Shown here piece by piece: positions 1 through 13,400 of a DNA stretch of 64,000 bases. The translations under genes were made by a program, and so were the position numbers. The notes beneath the pieces are model-generated. The model made no database searches and was not told the DNA's origin. It saw only the letters and a list, made by a program, of their open reading frames with translations. How positions within the stretch are numbered: position 1 is the first letter of the stretch; every line of letters starts with the position of its first letter. The DNA comes from Glandiceps talaboti (taxonomy: Eukaryota > Hemichordata > Enteropneusta > Spengelidae): contig NC_135560.1 in the NCBI RefSeq assembly GCF_964340395.1, positions 20,959,675-21,023,674 on the forward strand. Reading direction: 5' to 3'.

Positions 1-766
1 GCAGAACAATCTAATATGTCAATTGACAAACGTTTTGTCGTGAGTATATCAAATAGCATCCCGTAACATTAGGGCTTCAACGAATAGTCGGCAGAGGCCT
101 TATTTCTGGTAGAGGGTAGCGGAGAGAGGGGAAACCTTGGCGAAAATTGCGGGAAGCAGGCAGTGGGTAGGAAAATCTGGTGAGAGGACAGGTTGTGTAA
201 TATCGCAGTGGGAGGACAGATACGAACAGCTTTCACTTCCCCCTCCAATCTTGAATCAAACGTAAAATTATGTAAAAAGTGTTTATAAACTATAATATTT
301 TAACTTTCTGTAATAATTTCAGAAAAATGACTCGTTGGCTGCACCTGACCCGTGAAAATAATTACCGTCCATTGCGAGGCCATGGGATTCTGTCATAATA
401 TATGGCATGTCCATTTTCTTTTTCAAATCAGACAAAAGAATTTATTATGATTTTTTTTCAAGTTGATCTTACTGTATTGACACAAATATTTTACTTGTCC
501 ACACGGGCATGGAATGGCAATGTACTTGTCCCAGACAATCGAGCTCTGCTAGCATGGGCGATGATCAAATACACCCCATCGGCGGACAATCTATGCTGAA
601 AACTTCACCTAGATAAATTAACACCCTCTCGTCACCATTTCATGTTCAATAACAATTTTTTTTCATTTTGAGCTTCATTACTCGATCGAACGCATTACAT
701 GACGTCCCTCTAGGGATTGTGCTTGCATGAATTTACCATTCATTGTATGCCCGAGATGGTTCACTG

Positions 767-885
767 CATAGGCACTCGAATCAATTTGTATGATTAAAAA
801 ATATTGTAAAGAAAATAAGACTAGAAAATAAGACTTATTTTCTTTACCATATTTTTCAATTATACAAATTGATTCGAGTGTCTAT
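767..885. mobile_element. MITE, 119 bp, with 9-bp target duplication
   Basis: The two halves are near-perfect inverted repeats of each other, starting ATAGGCACTCGAATCAA and ending TTGATTCGAGTGTCTAT, with a small centre around 825-835. The 9-mer GGTTCACTG flanks it on both sides (758-766 and 886-894), as expected of a target-site duplication. There is no coding capacity. The 9-bp duplication suggests mobilisation by a Mutator-like transposase, which is inference. Confidence 0.75.
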
Positions 886-1904
886 GGTTCACTGGCATCG
901 TTCAAGGACATGGCTATTTCGGTGTCTTCAGCGACATAACACTTGTATCAAACAAATTTTACAATTTGGTCTCTGTCAAGTTGAAAGATAACACTGGCGT
1001 TCATGTCATGGAACTAAAAGTAACTTGTGCACTGCACTGCACTACCCCACCGTACGCACACGTAGTGTAGGGTTGTATCATTATCATGTACTGGCATGGC
1101 TGGGACACATTATAGACTGCCGGGGCCAAATTTAGAGGTCTAATCGATATTAAAAGTCGATTTGTAAATAAACTAGAATGTTACGAACCCTGACCTACGT
1201 TATGATCATTCAAGTCTTCTTTTATAGTTTCAGGCTAAAAACACTTCGTTCGCCAAGACCTCACAACAACACGCCAACTTGTTTTCTGAAATAAACCATT
1301 CTGTAGAAGGTAGTCTCATAGAAGGGGTGTTGATTTCGGATTTATGCTGGTCACTTGTAGTTCAGGGCGCACGATGGATAGAACTACATTGCTTGTTGTC
1401 TGTCGTCAATAGGGTGTCTTTTGAAAAGTGGCTGTTTCCAATATGGCGTCAGTCAAAATAAGCATGAATTTAATTTACCTATTTAATGAATACAATAAAA
1501 AATCATCGAAATATAAAAGAACATGTGCTGACTTGAAATTAACAAATCTAAGTAAGCTATGCTGTGCGCATCTACATGGCAAATGTTAAAGCAATATGAC
1601 AAGTAGTATTTGAGAAGATGATGAAAATGTCATCTTTGACAAAAGATTCGTCAAAAATTGAAAATGGCACAGATCAACTTGGCACAAACAAATCCGAGTA
1701 ACCCCCCCCCCCCCCCGTCACTTGAAGACCAAATATCAAAGTATTCTGACTTTCGATGTTGGAGAAAAAGATGAAAATAAAACGGACAGCAAAGCTAAAA
1801 AGAAGCTAATTAGTTTTTGTCATTAGCATATGGAAGATATGTATCAAATTTCATTAGAATCGATGCTGCAGTGTTTAATATATTGTGTCCACAGAGACAG
1901 ACAG

Positions 1905-1990
1905 ACACATACACACACACACACACGCGCGCGGACTGGCAGGCAGGCAGACAAACAAACAAACAAACAAACAAACAAACAAACAAACAC
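1905..1990. repeat. CA and AAAC microsatellite
   Basis: A short CA run is followed after about 30 bases by nine or so AAAC units. The open frames here on both strands are low-complexity translations. Confidence 0.9.
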
Positions 1991-4900
1991 ATAAAATAAC
2001 CTCTCCTTACAGGAGCAACAAAATGGACATATCATGAAATCCCATTACCCAGAATCAATCATTCAATTCCTATCAAAACATGATCCATGATTGTATTTTA
2101 TTAAGTCTTTGAAAAACGATACCTATAATAAACTGTTACAGTAGTCACACACACACTGTTTATACATCGTAGGTACACACCACACCTATAGTTACATGCA
2201 ATGGTGGGGCAATGACTGCCCAATTGATTGGCACTGCTTGTCAGTATAATATCATTTCACTAATCGTTGCAATTTTTAAGCCAAGGATTCTGTAAGTAGA
2301 TTATGCTGAAATTTCGGAGATTTCCCTAATGTATAAAGTTCATTTAATTCGACTTCGTTTAAGTTTGAAGGTCATTATTGGTTAGTATCAAATTGAATGG
2401 TTTTCATTGTGAATAGACCATCTAAAATGAATATCGAAATTTATGTTCAACTTTATTTAATCTCACAACAATGGTATTGAAGTAACAAAACCATTTGGTC
2501 TGTTTGTCAGATTTTGGAATAGCCTGAGAGTAATCCAACAACAATGAACCACATTCAACCTATTGTACGTGTATCAAGTTGTCATGTGGATGGGAAGTTG
2601 ACCTAATCTTTCATCATGCTCACAAAACAGAAAGTCTATTTATTCATTAACCAGTGCTGTAAGAGTTATACCTCGTATATAATGTCGTATATCTGATTCA
2701 TAAGATTAAACCAATCACAGATGTTGCCTTGTGTTCGACATCAAAACACATTTTTTAACTATGGTAAATGGCAGCTCGCACGTTTATTGAAAGATTGAGT
2801 TGCAAAGTTGTGATAGACATTCGATAAGTAAAAGCTATCTGCATTGAGCATTTGGATTCCCTGCTTCAACAGTTGACGATGAAACAGTCTCACTCGATGA
2901 CTTATATAGGTGTAATGACTTCCGCCAATGCTAGAAGTGGGTTTCTATGTAATATCCCCACATCACATATTCCCTGATGTGTACATGTCATTCCATTACT
3001 GGCTCCATGCAGCACACATTGATAGATGCATTGAAATTCTTTTACATAATGGCAAACTTCTGCATTCAACACAATACAGATGACATTTACGAGACCGAAT
3101 ACAGCGTTGACATATACGCTGTAGACAAAGGCACCCATAGTGGCATTACATTTTATAACAAAGAAGTTCGATATTTAATAAACGATGTTTGATCAACCGT
3201 TACTACTCCTGCTATAGAAGCTGTATTGGCCATGTGAGAATGATGTATTCGTGTGCTTTCATTGTTTATATGTATTTGTATCGAATGTCTTAAATCTTTA
3301 GATATCGTGACAGGCACTACAAAAATGATGATTTTCATCAAATTTCATAATTATCCATAAATTAATCTACAATCATTACATCTCCGAGTACGTAAATCTG
3401 ATCTGAGCAACTAATGGCTTTTATGATTCTGACGAATTTCAATGGCTTTTATGATTCTGACGAATTTCAAAACTCGGCCAAAGGAGAAAAAATACAATTG
3501 TATACAACCGTTACTGAACACCAAACCCAAAGGCCAAACACAGGCGTAGTAACACACACTTCATTACAATGGTTTCACAACAATTCCACAAGGTTAAACA
3601 AAGTGACTTACTGGCAAACATTTTTACACTATGGAAAGGACACAAAAATGACACAGAAATGATTTTGTCAGAAAGATTTTTAAAAATCACGAATATTATA
3701 TTTCTTCGTCACTTAATAATCTTTGAGGAATCAAGCACGGTGTTTCAGTATACTCTTTAACGTAATACAATCTAATTTCTTACGCGATGTTTCCTTTGTA
3801 GTTCGAGATATAACGTTACCTAACAACGATTGGGGAAATATACTAATGAATGACCCTAACACACAGCACATGGCTACGTATAACGGCGGAAGTTATAAAG
3901 CTCCTCTGTTGATGTTGTCAGAGTAACCATATTAGGCTAGTTATTGCACCATTATGGCTTAAGATTTTCGTCTCTCGATCAATCAACAGTATGGGGCATC
4001 GAATGACTGCTCATGACAGAGACATCGTATTTATACGACGAAATGGCTAATCACAGCATTACCTGATGCGTAGTATGTTATATAATCAATATGGATCAAT
4101 ACTATCAGGAATAAGGCGAGGTTCAGGACCTGTAACTATTTCAAGACCTTTCATTTAGCCTTTTCTGCGTTATAGCCGAGATTTTACTTTCATGGTTTAC
4201 GTGTTGTTTATGGTCTCCTTCAACTTCTGAGTGTGGTTCACTTTTATCCACGCGTGTACTGAAGGAAAATGGTTTATATATTGAAAATGTGTATAACAAA
4301 AGATAATGTTTTCCCTTGCTGCAAATGTAAAACTTCAATAACTAATTCCCCAGGACACAACATTTCCTTGGCCTGTTTATAAAAGAAACATACTAAGCGT
4401 TTGCAGGAATATAAAAAATCAAAAATACGAAGGACACGTATTTACAAGTATGGGAGGTGTTGTGCATTTGTGTACCTATCCAGCTATATCACATCAAGGC
4501 CATACGTGGAGCTACAGATTTTTTTGTATCTATAAGAACATTGTATTGCGGACATATAGAAAATGTACATGAAGTTAACAGCACATCCGGGTTTCTTACT
4601 GTTCACTGAAAATTTAAGGTAGAATCAGCACGTGCCATATGCATCAATCAACAGCTCATTCGAAGTGATCTGAGTAAATGCAAAAGCTATTACACGTTTC
4701 AAATATTTGAACGTTCATTGACAACAAAACTGTTGATATTCAGTCAACACAACGATTAAAAGCTGATTGATAACTGTCCAAAAGGTTCATGGGATTATAT
4801 GATAAATTGTTTTGCTGTCAAGTGTATGTGAGGAAATCTGACTTTTTATCAACGTTCTCTGTGGTCGATCCATCACTCAAAACGTGTAATGGTCACGCCA

Positions 4901-6794
4901 GAACAGTTATATGAATTTGACTTGCAAATATTATCTATCAATCAAGTTATTTATACTTCATCTTGTTCATTACTTTGATTTATGAATTAACGGATTATTT
5001 ACTCAATAATTCATCATTACTCTAGCATGTTGTAACAAACAACTACTAACAATTCCATGTATGTATTCAATCCCTCTGTCCAGCATGTTCATCGGAAGTG
5101 TTTAAATTCAAAGCAGAGCTGAAAGTATACAGGTAATCGTCACAGCTTAAATCCGTAAATTAATGGACACTGACGTACACCCTGGGGACAGCACATACTA
5201 GAGATTGAATTTCGACAATATAGTTAACATGTGTGCCGTTTTCTTTGATTTTTGAACACATTGTCAAAAATCCGTAAAATATTTATTTCGTCGGGATTTT
5301 GTAAATTTGCTGCGCCTTAATACTTTAGAGAAATGAAGATATAACACGAAAATAATGTTACATTTTCTATCGTTTTAATATGCATATAGAAAAGTTTACA
5401 TTTGCAACATTAAACCACAGGGGACAGACAGCATTCGGTCAAGAATTTGATTTGATTTTGATATTGTGGAATTGTGATGACAGTGGAATAAAGCAATTCT
5501 TCCCATCTTTTCCGGAAATAATCAAAGTGAGGAGTTTCAGACCCCTTGAAACAATATCCTCAGCATTGTTAGGGCGAAAGTTAAAGATGTGCAAGATTCA
5601 TAACTTTGTTTCCCAGAATGTCGACCCAGCATAACACATGCCTCGTCTACGTCAGACCTGGCAATTTTTAAAAAACTGTTTCAGAGAGATTGCATGATGT
5701 AGCATTGGCGAAAATATATATAACTAGTTATTAATAGTTAATAATAGTTATTTATACCGCTCTACATACATTGAGCACTGTTTACTCCAGTTTAAACATA
5801 TTACATATACTGGGTTTATATATAAACTATGTTATATAACATAGTATTATATATATATAACGCGTATCAGTTGAGCACTTTACTAAGCCCAACAGTCCTC
5901 GTAACTGATCCCCCTGGTGTAACATTTACATACGATGTTAAAATATAAGGAAGGAACGTACACCTATTACATTTCTACAACTTCAGAATAAATCATCGTT
6001 ACATAGTAACTATACATGTATGCATCGATGAATTGTGTAAAAAATATTTAAACATGTATAGGTGTACAATAATATTACACATGTTATTAATAACTTGATA
6101 GACGCACTCACTTCACTGACGAATCGAAATGTTACATACATTAATTCCAAAGGCAAGGATACCTGGCATGGCTTCATGAATTGAATTTTTAGCATCTACG
6201 ATACGTGGTTATGCATACATCAATAAGTTTCTATCATGAGATTATATAAATAGATTGATGCATTTGTAATCGCTAAGAGTCACCCTTATTTCTGCGTAAC
6301 ACGATCGAACTGTTCTCAAGAGTACAACATTCTGTGACATTTCAAAGTAATGGTATAGTGTTATTAACAACGCTGTTGCTCGCCCTACTTTCTCTGCGAG
6401 TTCACAATAACTGACTCCAATTAAAATTAAGTATATATCAGGTTATTTCAATTTCTCAAATACTAACCCATTTGTATGTACCAGCATATTCGTACACAGT
6501 ATGTTTTATGCCATGGTTAATACACAGACAATAGAGAGAGACTCTCGCCATTGTCTATGATTAATACAGGCAAATTTGAGTGTGTATTTATACTAGTCAA
6601 CGCACTTTTGGAAAAGTGACTGACAGTTATGTCTAATTTGTATATTTGAATGTCGTCTCTCTGTTTAATCAGCAGCTTTAGGGATTTGGTAAACTCTCAA
6701 CGCTGTGATTACCGCATAGACGGAGAAGCGAGCTAAAGACGTGGGTCTTTCATCACTTAGACTGTAACTAAATCAAGTGTAACAACATTCTGAT

Positions 6795-7561
6795 ATGGGA
6801 GACAAGCAGACAAACAACTCGCTAAACGTGACAAATATTGCACCGACTACAATAACTCGTGTCATGAAAATGTCTGACTTTCCAAACATGGAATTGATGA
6901 ATGGTACAGTGGGTGACAGCAAGACTGTCCTTACAAAAACAATAGCGTCTGGTTGGGATGATGCTACGTGGATTTTAACGAGTGCTTTCATCATCTTTAC
7001 AATGCAGTCCGGATTTGGCCTGCTTGAGTCGGGCACGGTTTCCAGAAAGAATGAAGTCAACATAATGGTTAAAAACACCATAGATGTGTTGTTTGGTGGG
7101 CTATCGTACTGGGCAGTAGGATACGGACTGAGCTTTGGAAACGACAAAGGATCGAATTCTTTCGTTGGCGTGGGGTATTTCTTTGTAGATGCGAATGATG
7201 AACACATGGGAGAAGTATATTCGAGTTTCATTTTCCACACTTCCTTCGCTACCACGGCAACAACGATTGTAAGCGGAGCAATGGCTGAGAGAACAAAGAT
7301 AGAGGTTTACATCATATTTTCACTTCTCAACACCTTCATTTATTGCTTTCCTGCACACTGGCTTTGGGCGGACAATGGCTGGTTAAAAGTAATTGGAACT
7401 ATTGACATCGCAGGAGCTGGGGGAATTCATCTCATTGGCGGAATAACAGGCCTTGTGGCAACCATTCTATTGAAGCCTCGTTCTGGCAGATTTGAGGATG
7501 GAAACGAAACACCCCCTATGGGATCACCTACCAATGCTTTGTTCGGAATGTTTATGTTATG
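6795..7561 (+). CDS. Amt: AMT-A exon 1
   Basis: Encodes the glycosylatable N-terminus and the first half of the transporter, through the first pore His, to GMFML plus two bases of Trp. Donor GTAAAT follows (phase 2); the frame stops immediately inside the intron. Confidence 0.93.
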
Positions 7562-10385
7562 GTAAATTAAATATTATGTCATATTTCAACTGAATATGAA
7601 ACTACTGTGATAAATAAATTATTACTTACTAACACGAATCTCTTGCATGGTATTACCGATAGACTTGGCTTCTGTGAGCACAGATAGTACCTAACAAATC
7701 AGTGGCATCCCAGTGAGTCTAATTTATTAAAGTGAAGAGAAACATACATTAGCATGTACGGTTTAAATCATGTCTTTTTCCTTCAGAATGCACTGTTTTC
7801 AAACTGGCGGAAATAAATTACTATTAAGCTAGTAAACACAGAATCTAAATGGGATATGTAAAGACGCATTGATAACAGCCCAAGAAAACATATTAATACA
7901 ATGCATGGTGGGCGATATTATTTGATTGTTACCCCTGGGTGTGTGCATAGTCTATAATGCTCTGCAACTAACATCACTAATAATGCATGGAACACTGTTC
8001 TCTACAGGGAGACACACACATATATACACACACTAAGCAGTTTCATTTGAAAATATAGAATAAACAATAAAGTGTATCTGGCCAAGACGTTTCGCTCAGA
8101 CTATCCTGGGCTGCCTCAGTAGGCTCTATCCATCATACTAATTATCGCTTGTGTCCAGCCACGTGACCAAAATGATTAAATCGGAAAAGTTGCTATTGTT
8201 TGTGGTTTATTCCATTTTGTCCGTATATGTTGATTTTAATTTTATCCAGAACCTTTCGCGTGCTAGTCTGTATGATTTGTGCTTCCATATTTTTTCAAGT
8301 GCTACTATGAAATCGACAAGCATATAAGTGATTCTGCATGCTGGTGTAGATGGTATCTCCCGCTTCTCCAACATATATTATTCGTTCACACTTCTCACAG
8401 TATATACTACGTTTGTAGTTTCTATATCCGAAAATTGTGTATTTTATGTTGTTTCCACAAAGAAAAACCACTACATTGGTACAGATACGTCGATGGTGCC
8501 TTGGGCGTGTGGATACACACATTACAAGATCTGAACAATTTCAAAGAACTAGCCAACTCAATACATCCACAGATACAAATGGAACTCCAGTACTCAACAA
8601 GAATAACAAATCTGCAATGTCCACACCACAATACAAAATGGAAATGTTCACAACAGCGTATACAGCAAACCCACGGACAGGCAATCATACCTACACTCAG
8701 TTCATAACAGTAGTGTCAAAAAGTCAATACCATATGGAGCTGCAAAAACGGCAAAAACTACATGTTCAAACAATGAAGAATATATACAACAGGGGAGAGA
8801 AATCATGTGAGGAATGGGGGATAGAAAGACAGAATTACAACTGAACTAATTAAACAAAATCAACAGAGAAGAGTAAGTTTACCCCTAACATTTACAAACA
8901 CACTCCCCGATGTACCACAGATCCCAATCTGATTAAAATCTGATGTGGTGGAAGAGGTTTGATGCTGTATTTACCTCTATTCCCATCTTTTGTGTCCTTT
9001 GTTTTGTTCCGAGTGATCGACGCCGGAAATTAGATTGCACAGATCCTGAAAAAGCGGTCAACCAATCAACGAGCTTCTTTCTCAAGACTGCTGTGGCTTA
9101 CTGTGAGCATGCGTTTTAACTTTTTTATACCACCAGTTTGTGAGACGGATCTGTGCCATCGGTTTAGAGCTAAGGCAAAGCAGTCGAGTGTTTTCAATCG
9201 ATGAAGCCTATATTCCATCACATCAGACAGCCGATGACTCTCTGTTTGGTGGCTATGAGGGCCTGTGATTCGTGAAATTCACCGTGTCTCCCTGAGCACA
9301 ACAACATACTGCATGTTCGTATGACCCGAAGGTACAAATGTACATGAAATTCGGGAAAATTTTGATGGAAATCTATAAATTTACTTATCGATTTTGATTT
9401 ATATGGGTTGACAGACAAAAGGAATACACGAAACTGTGCACAAGAAACCACGACATTTTGTTTATATACAAAATGTATTACCTGGCTTGACCTAATTACG
9501 GGACATGCACAGTACTTGTATTTGACAGCCCCAAATATGTTGTAATGAACTAGGCAGTTCAACTCAACTTGCTCATGATTACCTCATTTCAGGAAAGTTC
9601 CATCGATGAAAGTCTGCATGTTTTTTTCTTCAAATTTTAGTCCTGCTTGCAGATGGAGTATATCAGGACTCGGTACATATTTACTTCTTTCAGCATGTCA
9701 GTGTGCGTAGTTGGTAACGTAAGGTCCACTCTGATTGGCTACTCAAAAGCGCGAGATTTGAACGTGAATTTAATAGACAGCGTCAGCTGTAGGAAGGCGG
9801 CAATCACCCAGAACAATAAACACACTAAAGAGATAGAAGATAAGTAAAGACATCCAGCTGTAAACACATAACAACGAAGACAGAGACAGAGATCAAACAA
9901 CATAAAATCACAGACAAGGAAGATATTCCTTGTCTGTGATAAAATACACAATTTTTGGACACAAACTGCATGGCATACACTGTGAGCAGTGTGGACAAAA
10001 ATATATCTTGGCGAAATGGGGATACCATCTACACCAGCCCGCAGAACCACGTATCGCTGATAAGGAATACAAACAAAACTGATTTGATACCAAATCACTT
10101 CGACTTGACCAACCACTCCCTTGCCGCCTTCAAAATAATAGAACTTGAAAAGCCATGGAAGAACAAATCATACAGACTAGCTCGCGAAAGCTTCTTGATA
10201 TAAAAACCCAACATATACGGACAAAACAGAATAAACCACAAACAATATCAACTGTTCCGATTTAACTATTTTAGTCACGTGACTGGACATAAGCGATAAT
10301 TAGTGTGATGGATGGGCCTACTAAGGCAGCGCAGCAAAGCCTGAGCGAAACGTCTTGGTCGGAAACACTATTGTGTATTGACTAC

Positions 10386-10440
<55 letters not shown>

Positions 10441-13400
10441 ATATGATAAAATTCGTTACCAAGCTATTCCTCCGATCTACAAATAATTCACAACTTATAT
10501 TATTTCGACTCTTGTGTGTGCCATTATTTATTGGGATTTAGTTATGAAAAGCACACCGTTTTCAATGTTTTCGTTTAAGTATATAATGTTACCTATGAAG
10601 GATGAGATATTTCCCCAAGAATTAGTTCTCGTTTGTTTCCTAGGAAGCTGTGCAAGATTACGAGATATTCAGTTCGACTAAATATTAAGGAGTGACTACA
10701 ATTGTATTGGTGACTAGTGGATATACAAGTCTCCGTTTAACCGTAAGCTGTGATCAAATTGAACTGATTAGCTGGTGATGTACTGAATGTTCTTGCCCAT
10801 ACTTTATTTATAGGTGGGGTTGGCTTGGATTTAACTGTGGCAGTACCTACGGAATAACGGGTGGTAAATGGAAACTCGCAGCTCGGTATGACAAAATAAA
10901 GTTTCTCTTTGAAAAATACACATCCTTTTAATCTGTTTTCCATTTTCTGGCGAGACAGGGTGTGCTTGATATAAACTAATCAAATATTCCCAGCCTGGAT
11001 TTTTCAACGTTCAAAAGCTTAACGTTTATAGTTACGCTTTGGTGACAATCAGGATGGCAAACCGGAAATTAACTTTTCTTGTCGCATGTGAGAAATGCTA
11101 GTAACTTGTGTATGAATTCTTGAGCGATATTTTGGTTTTGTCAAGATTTCTATTTAGTCTTAGAAAGATGAGACTAAAACACGACTAATCCAGAGAGACA
11201 GTGTGTTTCCATTAAGCATATGACATCATTTGGACGTCGAAGAGAAAATAATATGTACAAGTTAGCAATCATATACACTCCTTGTCATAAAGGCTTAGCA
11301 TTTATATACCGGTCCTCAACATGTCACGAAATTGTAACATTGTGTAAGGAGGGATGGTTTGAAGAAGTTGATATCTGAAAACTTTTGTCGCCTCATACTG
11401 ACGGATCGTTTGATGTGTTCTGTTTTAGAGCAATTTGTTGCAGAAAACCCTCAAATGCTAAGCATTTATGACAAGACTTGTGTGTGTCTCGAACACCCAA
11501 GTGATATTTAGAGGCAAATATTAGCAAAACATTAACTTAACTGTATACTGACCTGGGGTGTCGGCAGTGTCTGATCTATATAGGCGCTAGGCTAGGCGCA
11601 ACCAATGTGCAAATTCTCCCGTTGGCTTCTTGCAATCATGTTAGCAAAAGGTTGGGTTGTCATACTTTACATAAATTACATGTAAGGAAACCGTTCTCAT
11701 GGGGTCATTATAATATAAAACGATCAATTCTACAACAACTGTTAAACATCTTCACTCTACCATGGAAAATGTGTACATTTGTCTGTCAATAGCCCGTTTT
11801 ATATCACAACTGAGCTAAGTTTACAGACTAAACAATCTAAGACTGTTATTTTTTTAACCGTATAATTTAAATGTAATGATAGCAAGAGAATATTAATTAT
11901 TGTCCGTTAGAAAAAAATTATGGTATGTCCTAACCATCCTTCTTGTTACAATTCGAAATATACTTTGTAATTTGATGCTTTGTCTTACAATACAGACACC
12001 ATCCTATGGTTTGGTCTTACAGTACAGACACCATCCTATGCTTTGGTCTTACAATACAGACACCATAATATGTTTTGGTCTTACAATACAGACACCATCC
12101 TATGCGTTGGTCTTACAATACAGACACCATCCTATGCTTTGGTCTTACAATACAGACACCATCCTATGCGTTGGTCTTACAATACAGACACCATCCTATG
12201 CTTTGGTCTTACAATACAGACACCATCCTATGCTTTGGTCTTACAATACAGACACCATCCTATGCTTTGGTCTTACAATACAGACACCATCCTATGCTTT
12301 GGTCTTACAATACAGACACCAACCTAATATGTATGTATGTATTCAGTTAACAATATTGATGCAGACATGTCTGCTTATAAAAGATTTAATATCATTATCA
12401 TAATTTTCAGAGGACTATATTGGTCAAAATGTCTGTTTCTTTTCTTTTCCAGGTCAGCAATATCAACAATAACAGCCTCAATAGCTGGTGGCATAGTTGG
12501 AATTTTATTAAGGTAATATGAATTGAATGTTACTAGGAAATCGAAACCTTTTAATAAAATATGGTTCTGGATAGTCATTTCATGATTTTACATCACCTAT
12601 GATTGCTTGTGATTTCAGAGAAACATAAAATGATCTTGTGATAGGGTATCTTTGTTATGGGCTACTACATCATGGGAGTCTGCAGAAATAACGTATTTAG
12701 TGGTTGTGTACTAAATATTCATGACAGCTGTTTTCCACTCAAGTGTATAACATTTTGTACTCATGAGTATTCATTGCCTTGTACTCATGAAGACTTACAT
12801 TTAAACCACGAAAGTAACTTTGTCTTGCTAAAACTGAATATAATACATTTAACTGAGTTTATGAAAGAGGTTTAACAAGAAATTCTAACTGTAGTTACGT
12901 GTCGTATTGTGCGTTGACGTTGGGAGTTAACAAAATAAATTCTCTCGTGTACTCGTACTATCAGGTTTACCCAGCATGTTATCGTATCTATTTCAGTTAT
13001 GTGTCCAGGAGACGAAAATTTGATGTCAATTATTTGATAAATGGAGTGCTAGGATCTCTCGTTTCAATAACAGGTATGCTGACGACACTCAACGTGAACC
13101 TTTAATTATCAATTCTTTTATGTAAAAAAGAGCCCGTGATTCATGCAACATTTCCATTCATTATCAACATTACAATTATATGAGTGTGTGTAAATGTCGG
13201 TTAGTAAGGTAAATGTCATTTAAACATAGACAGTCCCCTCCACTGTCTATTGTTTAGCAAGGTAAATGTCGTTTAACATAACGAAATAGCGACAATAGTT
13301 TTGATTAGCAACTGTTAATCGTGTACAATGTGCCAATATATTGAAAATACCACCATGTAAATACCGATTCTGATTTTGAAAATACCACCATGTAAATACC

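Larger units (their letters stand above)
1..6794. other. gene-free 5' flank of the Amt array
   Basis: No coding exon that I can support. The stretch holds a MITE (767-885), a poly-C run near 1700, a CA / AAAC microsatellite (about 1905-1990), a twofold direct repeat of about 31 bp (3413-3471) and an AT-rich palindromic patch near 5810-5870. Open frames of 60-84 codons (for example 5380-5634) have no recognisable domain and no exon-like borders. The promoter of AMT-A must lie at the right end, but I see no diagnostic core element. Confidence 0.6.
7562..10813. other. AMT-A intron 1, rich in transposon remnants
   Basis: 3252 bp with no host exon. It contains two oppositely oriented Penelope-like endonuclease ends (about 8062-8455 and 9930-10375), a piece of the matching reverse transcriptase (about 8456-8850), a MITE (8925-9037) and a TG microsatellite (10389-10436). 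The remainder shows nothing I can name. Confidence 0.7.

Noticed and set aside
2902-3926. Cluster of 60-80 codon frames on both strands
   Set aside because: Overlapping, unrelated and without motifs; treated as chance.
5380-5634. 84-codon frame upstream of AMT-A
   Set aside because: No recognisable domain, no splice or promoter context; expected by chance in this amount of AT-rich DNA.
6773-7255. 160-codon frame antisense to AMT-A exon 1
   Set aside because: Shadow of the conserved coding strand; similar shadows occur opposite exon 1 of C and exon 6 of several genes.
11900-12403. Open frames of 91-167 codons on the + strand
   Set aside because: They are the three translations of the 32-bp minisatellite in AMT-A intron 2.
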